Program-made: the position numbers and the translations under genes | Assembly: GCF_050897975.1 (NCBI RefSeq) | Contig: NZ_JBPAXY010000006.1 | Coordinates: forward strand, 248,001 to 312,000 | DNA length: 64,000 bases | Direction of reading: 5' to 3' | Source of the DNA: Pseudooceanicola sp050897975 | Lineage (GTDB): Bacteria; Pseudomonadota; Alphaproteobacteria; Rhodobacterales; Rhodobacteraceae | The notes under the pieces: model-generated | Database searches by the model: none | What the model was told of the DNA's origin: nothing | The model's input: only the letters and a program-made list of their open reading frames with translations | Part shown: positions 16,760 to 24,903 of the stretch, piece by piece | Layout: every line of letters starts with the position of its first letter | Position numbering within the stretch: position 1 is the first letter of the stretch

Positions 16760-17928
16760 CCCAGGCGGACGTCACCCAGACCAGCCATGTGGACGGCAGC
16801 TATCGGCGCCAGACCCTGCGCCGTGCCCGGATGACCATCCAGCTGATCGTCGCCAGCCTGATTCTGGCCATCACCTGGGCCCATTTCGCCCAGATCAACG
16901 AGATCACCCGCGGCGACGGCCGGGTGATCCCGGTGCGTCGGATGCAGACGATCCAAAGCCTGGAAGGGGGCATCCTGTCCTCGCTGGCGGTGCAGGAGGG
17001 CGAGCTGGTGCAGAAGGGCCAGCTGCTGGCGCGGCTTGACCCGACCCGGTCCGAGGCGGCCTTCCTCGCCACCCGGGGCGAGATCGAGGCGCTGACCGCC
17101 GAGGTGGCCCGCCTGGAGGCCGAGGTGCTGGAGCAGCCCGCGCTGGATTTCGGCGCCACCCCAAGCGAGGCCGAGGCGGCCGAGCTGCGTCTGTTCCATG
17201 CCCGCCGGACCAAGCTGGAGGCCTCGCTGTCGGCGCTTCAGGCCGAACAGGACACGATCCAGCAGCAGATCGACATCACCAGCCCGCTGGCCGCAAGCGG
17301 ATCGGTCAGCAAGATCGACCTGCTGCAACTGCAACAGCGGCTGGCCGAATTGCAGGGCAAGATCAGCGAGACCCGCAACGCCTATGTCCAGGATGCCTAC
17401 AAGGACCTGGCGACGCGGCGCGCCAAGCTGACCACCCTGGAACAGGACCTGGTCCAGAAGCAGGACGAGTTCACCCGGACCGAGATCCGCTCGCCCGTGT
17501 CGGGGCGGGTCAACAACATCGACATCACCACCCTGGGCGGGGTCGTTCAGCCGGGCGAACCGATCATGGAGATCACGCCCACCGACGACCAGCTGCTGGT
17601 CGAGACCAAGGTGATGCCCCGCGACGTGGCCTTCATTGCCCCGGGGATGCCCGCCAGCGTGAAGATCACCGCCTATGACTTTTCCACCTATGGCGATCTG
17701 CGCGGCACGGTCACTCAGATCTCCGAGGATACGGTGGAAGAGGACACGCCGCAGGGGCCGCAGGATTTCTACCGCGTCATGGTGCGCACCGAGGCGGGCT
17801 ATCTGGAACGCTATGGCGAGCAGTTCTTCATCCGACCGGGGATGCTGGCCCAGGTGGATATCGAAAGCGGCAACCGGTCGGTGCTCAGTTATCTGACCCG
17901 GCCATTGCTGAAGGCGCGGCTGCGCTAA
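16756..17928 (+). CDS. HlyD family periplasmic adaptor (type I secretion)
   Basis: A 390-residue membrane-fusion protein. One N-terminal membrane helix (about residues 25-45), a lipoyl-like half (VQEGELVQKGQLLARLDPTRSEA), a long coiled-coil hairpin (about 95-240), the second lipoyl half (IRSPVSGRVNNIDITTLGGVV) and a beta-barrel domain (GMPASVKITAYDFSTYG) appear in the expected order for HlyD/LapC. The C-terminus SYLTRPLLKARL is the classical end of type I adaptors. Starts within the stop of the ABC gene (ATGA). Confidence 0.93.
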   Translation: MTQADVTQTSHVDGSYRRQTLRRARMTIQLIVASLILAITWAHFAQINEITRGDGRVIPVRRMQTIQSLEGGILSSLAVQEGELVQKGQLLARLDPTRSEAAFLATRGEIEALTAEVARLEAEVLEQPALDFGATPSEAEAAELRLFHARRTKLEASLSALQAEQDTIQQQIDITSPLAASGSVSKIDLLQLQQRLAELQGKISETRNAYVQDAYKDLATRRAKLTTLEQDLVQKQDEFTRTEIRSPVSGRVNNIDITTLGGVVQPGEPIMEITPTDDQLLVETKVMPRDVAFIAPGMPASVKITAYDFSTYGDLRGTVTQISEDTVEEDTPQGPQDFYRVMVRTEAGYLERYGEQFFIRPGMLAQVDIESGNRSVLSYLTRPLLKARLR

Positions 17929-18022
17929 GGGATCGGGGCGCGGGGATGCGCCCGAAGAAGACGACAGGCCGCCAACCCGGATCTGCCCCGGGGCGCGCGG
18001 GCCCAGAATAGGGAAGAAAGAC

Positions 18023-19378
18023 GTGCATCTGCTGCCAGAACTGCCCGAGGGCGGGCGCGGGACCCCGCGCGCCCTGCGCTCCAGCACCGTGTTTGCCAGC
18101 GCCCTGGCGCTGACGGCTGTCGGCCTGTGGAGCCTGGCTGTCGTGCTGCCCGATCCCGCCGCCGCGGCGCCGGTGATGCGCGCGGTCGAGGTGCGCGGCG
18201 CCCAGTTCATCCCCGAGGCCGACATCCAGGCCACCTGTGGCGTGGAACCCGGCATCGACTACTGGGACGAGGAACTGCGCGCCATCGAAAGCTGCCTGAT
18301 GCTGACCGGGGTCTTCGAGACGGTCACGGTCCTGCGCGAGGGCGAGGTGCTGGTGATCGAGGTGGTCGAGCTGAATAGCCGCCCCGGCCGGATCGAAGCG
18401 ACGCTTCAATGGGACAGCGAGGCGGGCGGCATGGCTGGCCTGTCCTTCGAGCGCTACAATCTGCTGCCCGACATCTACGGCGCGCTCAGCCTCAGCTACA
18501 ACGCCGAGGCGGCGCGGCTGAAGGGCTCTCTCTACCGGGCCGATGCCTTTGGCGAGAGCCTGGACTGGGGCCTCGACCTCTACGGGCTGCGGTCGGACTA
18601 TGACGATGCGGCCTATGCGGAGGAAGGGGCCCGGATCGAGCCCTACCTGGCCTGGACGCCCGCGCCGGGGCTGCGGGCCGAGCTGGGCCTGGGCTATCGC
18701 GGCTATCGCATGTTCGACGTCGATCCGGCGGCCAGTGCCCTGTTGCTGGCCGAGGAAACCGACTGGATCGAGGCGCCCTATCTGCGGGCCAGCCTGGAAT
18801 GGCGCACCCCCGAGCCGGAAGAGGGGCAGGCGGCCTATGCGGTGCGTCTGACGCAATATGCCTGGAACCTGGGCAGCGGCGAGGCCCTGCTGGACAGTCG
18901 CCTGGCGCTGGATGCCCGCTGGCCCCTGGGCGCAGGCACCCGGCTGCTGGCGGGGCTGGACGCCGGGGCGGTCTGGGGCGCCAAAGGCAACGATACCCGC
19001 GCCATCGACCGCTTCTATCCCGGCGCCGCCAGCTTCCGTGGTTTCGCGCCCCGGGGCCTGGGCCCCCGCGATGCGGGGGATGCCCTGGGGGGGATGAACT
19101 ACGCCGTGGCCTCGCTGGAGGTGCAGCGCGACTTTGCCGCGCTTGGCGGGCGCGAGCTGCGCGGCGGGGTCTTCGTCGACATGGGCGGCGCCTGGGGGCT
19201 GGAGAACACCCTGGGCGGCAGCATCGACGATGATTTCCATCTGCGCAGCAGCGCCGGGGTCTCGGTCAGCTTCGATGTCGGCCAGGTGCCGGTGTCGCTG
19301 TATCTCGCGACACCGATTGAACGGCAAAGCGGGGATCGGGCCCAGGCCTTCGGGATCAGCATCGCGACACGTTTCTAA
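18023..19378 (+). CDS. BamA/TamA-type Omp85 outer-membrane protein with a single POTRA domain
   Basis: A 451-residue protein. An N-terminal hydrophobic export segment ends near residue 52 (PDPAAAAPV). One POTRA-like domain follows (about 53-125: MRAVEVRGAQFIPEADI...LTGVFETVTV...VIEVVE) with two Cys that could be joined. The rest is a strand-rich barrel ending in Phe. It contains SFRGFAPRGLGPRD, the RGF motif of the Omp85 loop L6. GTG 18023 is the start, behind a purine-rich AGGGAAGAAAG. It lies 94 bp after the HlyD gene, so it appears to be part of the secretion locus. Alternatives are a surface-lipid or protein translocation pore; cargo is unknown. Confidence 0.82.
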   Translation: MHLLPELPEGGRGTPRALRSSTVFASALALTAVGLWSLAVVLPDPAAAAPVMRAVEVRGAQFIPEADIQATCGVEPGIDYWDEELRAIESCLMLTGVFETVTVLREGEVLVIEVVELNSRPGRIEATLQWDSEAGGMAGLSFERYNLLPDIYGALSLSYNAEAARLKGSLYRADAFGESLDWGLDLYGLRSDYDDAAYAEEGARIEPYLAWTPAPGLRAELGLGYRGYRMFDVDPAASALLLAEETDWIEAPYLRASLEWRTPEPEEGQAAYAVRLTQYAWNLGSGEALLDSRLALDARWPLGAGTRLLAGLDAGAVWGAKGNDTRAIDRFYPGAASFRGFAPRGLGPRDAGDALGGMNYAVASLEVQRDFAALGGRELRGGVFVDMGGAWGLENTLGGSIDDDFHLRSSAGVSVSFDVGQVPVSLYLATPIERQSGDRAQAFGISIATRF

Positions 19379-19476
19379 GGGGCATATTCTAAAGTATTGG
19401 TTGAAAGTTGGAGGCTAATACGTAAGGTGGTAATGCGCCTGCGGCGCGTCCCGTCCCTGCGTTGCGGAGTCCTGCC

Positions 19477-19920
19477 ATGTTCCTGTCCCGTCGTACCCGT
19501 CCCGAAGCCATGGCAGGCGCCCCGCCGCTGCCCATGGGGCTGCCGGCCCGCGATGTTCTGATCCTCGCGGATTGGCAAGAGGTGCCGCAGGCGCTTTCCT
19601 TCCCGGGCTCGGGCCTGAAAACACAGCTGGCCCAATGCCCGACCGCCGCCGAAGCGCTGGCCCTGGTGCTGGAGCGGGGGATTGATCTGGATGCGGTGGT
19701 GGTGGAAACCGATGTCTTCGGCGCGCCGGAAGAGGCCGCCGATTTCTGTTTCTCGCTGCGCCGCCTGGCGCCCTGGGTCTGGATCCTGGCGCTGGAAAGC
19801 GAGCTGTGGGAGGACGAGGGGATGTTGCAGGTGCTGGGCGCCTGCGACTTTTTCCTGCCCCGTCAGGCCGGGCCGCTGCGCATCCATGAGGTGCTGATCC
19901 AGAACGCGCCGGCCTCTTGA
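19477..19920 (+). CDS. pseudo-receiver domain protein
   Basis: A 147-residue protein with the fold pattern of a response-regulator receiver but lacking its catalytic residues. The strand before the phosphorylation site reads LDAVVVETD, which puts Glu where Asp is expected. The switch Thr/Ser strand reads WILALESE, with Ala. The usual Lys-Pro loop reads DFFLPRQ. No output domain is attached. Such proteins often act as phosphorylation-independent adaptors; Glu may mimic the phosphorylated state (inference). ATG 19477 is chosen over TTG 19462. It lies 98 bp after the Omp85 gene on the same strand and converges on the response-regulator gene. Confidence 0.7.
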   Translation: MFLSRRTRPEAMAGAPPLPMGLPARDVLILADWQEVPQALSFPGSGLKTQLAQCPTAAEALALVLERGIDLDAVVVETDVFGAPEEAADFCFSLRRLAPWVWILALESELWEDEGMLQVLGACDFFLPRQAGPLRIHEVLIQNAPAS

Positions 19921-19991
19921 TCGGGGCGCGTGATCGGGTCTGTTGATCCGCTGCCCCGAGGCCGCGCCGCAGGGCGCGGCGGGGCTGGGGG

Positions 19992-20636
19992 TCAGATCAG
20001 GCCCAGATCCTGGGCCACGATCACCGCCTGGGTGCGGTTGCTGGCGCCCAGTTTCGAACAGATCGACTTCACATGCATCTTCACCGTGGCCTCGGCCAGC
20101 GACAGGTCGGCGCCGATCTCGCGGTTCGACTTGCCCTCGCCCAGCAGGTCCAGCACCGTGGTCTCGCGCGCCGACAGGGGCGAACTGGTGGCCTCGCGCG
20201 AGCGGGTGCGCACCGGGCCGGTCTCGATCAGCTCGACCGGGATATAGCGCCCCCCCGCCGCCATGAAGCGCACCTCATTGGCCAGGTCCTTGAGGCTGGT
20301 GGTCTTCAGCACGATACCGGCGGCGCCCATCTGCAACACGTCCGACACCACCGCCGGGGTGGGGTTGCTGGTCAGCAGCGCGACCGGCTTGTCCGCGTTA
20401 TGTTCCATCGCCTTGCGCAGCCCGGCGGTGCCCTCCATGCCCGGCATGTTCAGGTCGATCAGCGCCAGGTCGAAGGGCCCGTCGCTGTCCATGCTGGCCA
20501 GGGCCGCCGCCAGATCGGGCGCGGTCTGGGCCGCCATGTTGGGCTGGTTCGACAGGAACTGCTCGAACATCTCAAGGACCATCACATGGTCGTCGGCGAC
20601 CAGGATGCGAAGGGGAGACGGGGTATCGGTGGTCAT
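19992..20636 (-). CDS. NarL/LuxR family response regulator
   Basis: A 214-residue regulator. The receiver domain covers residues 9-125, with acidic pocket ADDH, phosphoacceptor Asp61 in LALIDLNMPGMEG, switch Thr in ALLTSNP and Lys in IVLKTTS. The LuxR-type HTH occupies about 150-214 (LSARETTVLDLLGEGKSNREIG...ATVKMHVKSICSKLGASNRTQAV). It would dimerise on phosphorylation and control promoters, probably those of the secretion locus. It lies 104 bp downstream of the hybrid kinase on the same strand, which is its likely partner. Confidence 0.92.
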   Translation of the reverse strand: MTTDTPSPLRILVADDHVMVLEMFEQFLSNQPNMAAQTAPDLAAALASMDSDGPFDLALIDLNMPGMEGTAGLRKAMEHNADKPVALLTSNPTPAVVSDVLQMGAAGIVLKTTSLKDLANEVRFMAAGGRYIPVELIETGPVRTRSREATSSPLSARETTVLDLLGEGKSNREIGADLSLAEATVKMHVKSICSKLGASNRTQAVIVAQDLGLI

Positions 20637-20740
20637 GTCTTTGCTCTTCTCGGAAGGGTCTGCCGCAACAGAGAGCGAGGCGCCGGGGCCAGCGATCTGA
20701 AGCCCGAGCTATAGCACGGGTCGGTGCTGCTGCAACACTC

Positions 20741-22750
20741 TCAGCCGTCCCCTGCGGTCAGCGTCTCGATCGCCTGGCTGCTGTCGCGCAGCGCCGCTTC
20801 CAGGGCTTCGGTCAGGGGTGTCAGGTCGGTCTCGCCGCGTTCCACCGCCAGTTCCAGCTGTCGCAGCGCCTGTTCCAGGCGGCTGAGCCCGGTCAGGCTG
20901 CTGGCGCCGGTGGCGGCGTGCAGGCGTCGCCCGGTGTCGGGCTGCACACCGCTGCGGCGCAGGCCCTGGGCGACCTCGGCGGCCTCGTCACGGGCGCGGG
21001 TCATGAAGTCGCGGGTGCCCTTGGGGCCGAACTGGTCCAGAAGTTCGTTCACCACCGGACGGGCCAGCGCGCCCGTGGTGTCGGCGGAAGGTTCGGCCGG
21101 ATCCGGCGCCTCGGCCGGGGTGCCGGGGGCCTTTAGGGCTTCCAGGATGGCGGTGCGCAAGGCCGCCGGGCGGATGGGTTTTTCCAGCACCTTGACGATT
21201 CCGGCCTCTTCGCAGGCCTGGCGCAGCCGGTCGTCCACATGGGCGGTCAGGCCCAGAACCGGCCCGTGCCAGTCCAGTGCGCCCGAAGCCCGGGCGGCGC
21301 CGATCCGCTGGGCCAGTTCGAAGCCGTTCATATAGGGCAGGGTCATGTCGGTCAGCACCAGGTCGAGGGTGGCGCGGATCTCTTCCCGGTCCAGCAGGGC
21401 CAGCGCTTCCATGCCGTTGCCGGCGGGGTGGACGCGGGCGCCGGAGGCGCGCAGCACCTGAAGCAGCCAGTCCCGGCTGGAGGGGCTGTCTTCGACGATC
21501 AGCAGCGTCAGCCCGGCCAGTGGCGCCGGGCCGCGCGGTGCCTCTGCGGCGCGCGGCGGCGGGGCGCTGCGCGGCGTGCCTGCCGACAGGCTGAAGCGGG
21601 CGCGCAGGATGGTGCCCAGAACCTGGCTGCCCTCGGGGGCGCTGCCGGGCAGGGCGCTGCCGTCCGGGGCGCGGTCGAAGACGGCCAGTTCGCCCCCCAG
21701 CTGTCGCAGGGCATGGGCCAGCACGTTCAGCCCCGCCGAGGGGCGGCTGTCGGTGGGATGGGCCACCGGTGGCAGGGCAATGGTGCCCGACTGACCCAGG
21801 GCCTCGTTCAGCTGCGCCTTGCGCTCCAGCGGCAGACCGCCGCCCTGGTCGCGGACCTCCAGCGTGACGGTGACCCGGGGGGCGCTGGCGCCCGGGGCCT
21901 GGGGCTCGGGCATGCAAGTCAGGCGGATATCGACGCGCGCGCCACCGTATTTCGCCGAATTGTCGATCATGTTCTGGAACAGGGCGCGGACGAACCGCAC
22001 CGGCCCGTGCAGCCAGACATCCTCTGCGGGATCCAGCGCAACGGCGATCTCGGCGCCGCGCTGGCGCAGGATCGGGGCGACCATGGCCAGCAGGCTGCGC
22101 AGCTCTTCGGTCAGGCAGAAATCCTCGTCGGGCTGAAGCCCGGCCACGCCGCTGGCGCCGCGAATGACGTTCAGCACGTTGTCGATATGATCCAGCGCCA
22201 GTTCCGCCGCCCGGCGCATCTGGTCGGCGCTGCCCGCCCCGCCGGTTCCGGCGCCGCTTTCGGCGATGGCCAGCAGGGACTGGATCGGGGTGCGCAGGTC
22301 ATGGGCCACCCGCATCAGCGTGGCGGACCGCGCCCGGTTGCGCAGCCAGACGGCCTCGTGCTCGCTTTCCGCCAGGCGCAGCAGATAGCCGTCGGCAGGG
22401 CCAAGCGGCAGATGCACCAGTTCGCCTTCCAGCGGCTGGCCCGCGCGGGTGCCCGACAGCTGGGCGCTGCCCGCGGCGCGGGCGCGCGCCACGCAGGCGG
22501 GCCAGTCGAACAGGGTTGTCAGCGCCTCGGTGTCGAGGGACATCTGATTGGCCGGGGCATTGGCCAGCAGGATCTCGGCCTGGTCGGAGGCCAGCACCAC
22601 CGCCCGCCGGTCGGTGGCGATCATCCGCGCCACGGTCTGCAACAGCGGCCGCACAGAGGCGGCGGCAAGGGGGCGCAGATCCTCAGGCACGCGGGCCGGA
22701 TCCGGGCGCGCCGGTCGGTCCTGCTGCGGGGCGGGGCGGTCGGATGTCAT
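20741..22750 (-). CDS. hybrid sensor histidine kinase with receiver and HPt-like domain
   Basis: A 669-residue cytoplasmic protein with no membrane helix. A PAS-like sensor region lies at about residues 35-130, followed by HisKA with His150 in MRVAHDLRTPIQ. The HATPase domain (about 245-390) has FQNMIDNSAKYGG and VRDQGGGL. A receiver (about 410-535) has IVEDSPSS, the Asp of LVLTDMTLPYMNG and Lys in LEKPIRP. A C-terminal HPt-like helix has RRLHAATGASSLTGLSRLE. All modules needed for an intramolecular phosphorelay are present, and the NarL-type regulator gene follows. The lack of membrane segments suggests sensing of an internal cue. The gene is divergent from the second repeat protein. Confidence 0.9.
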   Translation of the reverse strand: MTSDRPAPQQDRPARPDPARVPEDLRPLAAASVRPLLQTVARMIATDRRAVVLASDQAEILLANAPANQMSLDTEALTTLFDWPACVARARAAGSAQLSGTRAGQPLEGELVHLPLGPADGYLLRLAESEHEAVWLRNRARSATLMRVAHDLRTPIQSLLAIAESGAGTGGAGSADQMRRAAELALDHIDNVLNVIRGASGVAGLQPDEDFCLTEELRSLLAMVAPILRQRGAEIAVALDPAEDVWLHGPVRFVRALFQNMIDNSAKYGGARVDIRLTCMPEPQAPGASAPRVTVTLEVRDQGGGLPLERKAQLNEALGQSGTIALPPVAHPTDSRPSAGLNVLAHALRQLGGELAVFDRAPDGSALPGSAPEGSQVLGTILRARFSLSAGTPRSAPPPRAAEAPRGPAPLAGLTLLIVEDSPSSRDWLLQVLRASGARVHPAGNGMEALALLDREEIRATLDLVLTDMTLPYMNGFELAQRIGAARASGALDWHGPVLGLTAHVDDRLRQACEEAGIVKVLEKPIRPAALRTAILEALKAPGTPAEAPDPAEPSADTTGALARPVVNELLDQFGPKGTRDFMTRARDEAAEVAQGLRRSGVQPDTGRRLHAATGASSLTGLSRLEQALRQLELAVERGETDLTPLTEALEAALRDSSQAIETLTAGDG

Positions 22751-23260
22751 GAGAGCCTGCCTCCTTTCGTTGTGCCCATCATGGGCGAAAGTGGGGATGC
22801 CCCCCGGCTTTAATGCCGCTCCCTGGCGCCGAGGACAATAGAGCCGAGAAAGATTCGCCGGGGGGACGTTTGTCTGAGGCGGCGTGGAGCGGAAATTACT
22901 ACTGAAGTATGTATTCCTGCGCGCTGAGACTGCCTGAGTTTTCGCCGGTGTTTTGTGGCAGCTTGGGGCGAGGCTGGAGGTCGGGGCGGCGAGAGGTGAG
23001 CGGGATTTGTTTGGGGGAGCTGTTTATCTATCTGAAATTAAAAATTTATTGTGGGTCTTGGGTGTTTTTAGGTCCGGTCGGGCCCTTCTGGGTCATGCCT
23101 CCGAGATGCGGCGGGCCTGAGCGCAGGGGTGGGGCAGGCCGCAAAACCTCTTGATGCTATCTCGAAAGTATGTGTTAAACAGCCTTAAGCATGGATGTGT
23201 GTCGTGTGTGCTGTGCTGGGAGCGGGCGTGTCAGGCCCAAAGCTATGAGAGGTGGTTAAA
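22751..23260. promoter_or_regulatory. regulatory intergenic region between the kinase and the second GLLG-repeat gene
   Basis: About 510 bp, clearly AT-richer than its surroundings (for example 23020-23055). It carries AGTATGTAT at 22906-22914 and AGTATGTGT at 23167-23175, direct copies of the element on the opposite strand before the first repeat gene. No convincing ORF is present. Probably a regulated promoter for the rightward repeat gene and the leftward two-component genes. Confidence 0.45.
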
Positions 23261-24763
23261 ATGGCTATTACGAAAATTCAGGCTGGCGATGCGGTGCCGG
23301 TCAAGATCGACGCGGAACGGATCGATGTCGAACGCTACGGGCGGGATGGCACGGATCTGATGATCTACATGAAGAACGGTGAGCAGATCCTCGTCGAGGA
23401 TTACTACAGCAATACCCCCAACGAATCCATTCACAGCCTGATCTTCGACGGTGAAGAGGTGGCGGCCGAGGGTCTTGGCGGTGCGATCTCGGATGAAGGT
23501 CTGGCGGCCATGGCCGGTGCGGGCATCCTTGGTCTTGCAGCCCTGGGTGGGGGCGGTGGCTCCAGCGACAGTGACGGCGACGGTGGCGGTGACGGCGGTG
23601 GTGATGGCGGCGGCGACGGTGGCGGTGATGGCGGCGGCGACGGTGGCGGTGATGGCGGCGGCGACGGTGGCGGTGATGGCGGCGGCGACGGCGGCGGTGA
23701 TGGTGGCGGCGACGGCGGCGGTGATGGTGGCGGCGATGGCGGCGGCGATGACGCTGTGCAGGGCGTGCTTGACCCGCTGATCGGCGCCGAGGGTCTGCTG
23801 GGCGGTCTGACCGCAGATGGCGGCCTGCTGGGCCCTGTCACCGGATCGAACGGCCTTCTGGGCGGTCTGCTGGGGGCAGGCGGCCTGCTGGGCGGGACGG
23901 TGACCGGCCTGGTCGGGACCCCGCTGATCGGCGATGGCGTGGTCAGCCCCGAGGTCGGCCTGCTGGATCCGCTGCTGGCCGATGGGGGCCTGCTGGGCGA
24001 TGTGACCGGCAATAGCGGCCTGCTGGGCAGCGTGACCGGCTCCGAAGGTCTGGTCGGCTCGCTTCTGGGGAGTGACGGCCTGCTGTCGCCCGTGACCGGC
24101 GCCGATGGCGTGGTGGGCGGCCTTCTGGGGACGGGCCTGCTGGGCGAAGGCGGCGAGGCCGCCCCGGCGGATGACGGTCTTCTGGGTGGCCTGCTCGGCG
24201 ACGAGGGCCTTCTGGGCGGCCTGCTGGGCGGTGACGGCGGCCTGCTGGACGGCGTCCTGGGCGACGAAGGTCTGGTCGGTGGCCTGCTGGGCGGCGACGG
24301 CGGCCTGCTGGACGGTGTCCTGGGGGACGAAGGTCTGGTCGGCGGTCTGCTGGGCGGTGAGGCTGGCCTGCTGGACGGTGTCCTGGGGGACGAAGGTCTG
24401 GTCGGTGGCCTGCTGGGCGGCGACGGCGGCCTGCTCGGCGGTGAGGGCGGCCTGTTGGGTGGTGTCCTGGGCGAAGGCGGCGCGGTCGATGAACTGCTCG
24501 CCAGCCTCGGCGCCGAAGACGGTATCCTCGATCCGGTCCTGGCCGATGGCGGCCTGCTGGGCGATGTGACCGGCAACTCGGGCCTGCTGGGCGATGTGAC
24601 CGGTTCTGACGGGGTCGTGGGGGACCTCGTCGCGGATGGCGGCCTGTTGGGGGATGTCACCGGGCACGACGGCCTGCTGGGCGAGCTGACCGGCGCGGGT
24701 CTGCTGGATGACGGCACCGGCGGGGGGCTGCTTGACGGTCTGCTCGGCGGCGACGAGGCCTGA
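23261..24763 (+). CDS. GLLG-repeat protein 2 with BapA-prefix-like N-terminus
   Basis: A 500-residue cysteine-free acidic protein in three parts. Residues 1-95 match the BapA/biofilm-adhesin prefix pattern: VKIDAERIDVERYGRDG, DLMIYMKNGEQILVEDYY, SLIFDGEE, then a hydrophobic Gly/Ala stretch (GAGILGLAALGGGGG). Residues 100-165 are a pure (DGGG)n spacer. Residues 170-500 are GLLG repeats, including three to four copies of an about 63-bp unit encoding GDGGLLDGVLGDEGLVGG. ATG 23261 follows GAGAGGTGG at good spacing. No Sec signal, no RTX nonapeptides of the usual kind. Likely secreted by the neighbouring type I system and retained at the surface through its N-terminus (inference from BapA/LapA adhesins). 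Confidence 0.82.
   Translation: MAITKIQAGDAVPVKIDAERIDVERYGRDGTDLMIYMKNGEQILVEDYYSNTPNESIHSLIFDGEEVAAEGLGGAISDEGLAAMAGAGILGLAALGGGGGSSDSDGDGGGDGGGDGGGDGGGDGGGDGGGDGGGDGGGDGGGDGGGDGGGDGGGDGGGDGGGDDAVQGVLDPLIGAEGLLGGLTADGGLLGPVTGSNGLLGGLLGAGGLLGGTVTGLVGTPLIGDGVVSPEVGLLDPLLADGGLLGDVTGNSGLLGSVTGSEGLVGSLLGSDGLLSPVTGADGVVGGLLGTGLLGEGGEAAPADDGLLGGLLGDEGLLGGLLGGDGGLLDGVLGDEGLVGGLLGGDGGLLDGVLGDEGLVGGLLGGEAGLLDGVLGDEGLVGGLLGGDGGLLGGEGGLLGGVLGEGGAVDELLASLGAEDGILDPVLADGGLLGDVTGNSGLLGDVTGSDGVVGDLVADGGLLGDVTGHDGLLGELTGAGLLDDGTGGGLLDGLLGGDEA
23571..23755 (+). repeat. 12-bp coding repeats (DGGG)n
   Basis: About 14-15 units of GGCGACGGTGGC-type 12-mers encoding DGGG or GDGG. Neighbouring pairs are identical at nucleotide level, forming a 24-bp higher-order repeat, so the length is prone to slippage and copy number may vary between isolates. 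Confidence 0.9.
24229..24440 (+). repeat. 63-bp tandem coding repeats in the GLLG domain
   Basis: Three to four adjacent 63-bp units encoding GDGGLLDGVLGDEGLVGG plus LLG. They are nearly identical in DNA, implying recent duplication, in contrast to the older shorter repeats in the rest of the domain. Confidence 0.8.
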
Positions 24764-24765
24764 TC

Positions 24766-24903
24766 ATGGAGGGCGCAGGGCATCGCGACGATACCGACCG
24801 GGCCCTGCGCCACGTCTTCCGGCGCTCGCGGGCAGAGCGGATGCTGCCCGTCGTCCTGGCCTCCCTTCTGATCCTGTTGCGGGACGCCGGCCCCTGGTCG
24901 TGA
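24766..24903 (+). CDS. small 45-residue protein with one hydrophobic segment
   Basis: An ATG 2 bp after the stop of repeat protein 2 opens a 45-codon frame: a basic N-terminal half (HRDDTDRALRHVFRRSRAER) and a hydrophobic segment MLPVVLASLLILL, ending in DAGPWS. GACGAGG at suitable spacing lies in the end of the repeat gene. The tight spacing suggests translational coupling. A small membrane protein translated after a matrix protein could be an anchor or inhibitor, but nothing in the sequence proves function; the frame could also be fortuitous. Confidence 0.4.
   Translation: MEGAGHRDDTDRALRHVFRRSRAERMLPVVLASLLILLRDAGPWS

Noticed and set aside
23571..23755. RTX nonapeptide calcium-binding repeats
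   Set aside because: DGGG units lack the large hydrophobic residue and nine-residue spacing of RTX repeats.
23571..24440. Repeat arrays as CRISPR
   Set aside because: Units are in-frame coding repeats without unique spacers, inside an open reading frame with a good start.
10472..24903. The secretion locus as a recently acquired genomic island
   Set aside because: No tRNA junction, integrase, direct repeats or transposase at its borders; only the intergenic DNA is AT-richer.
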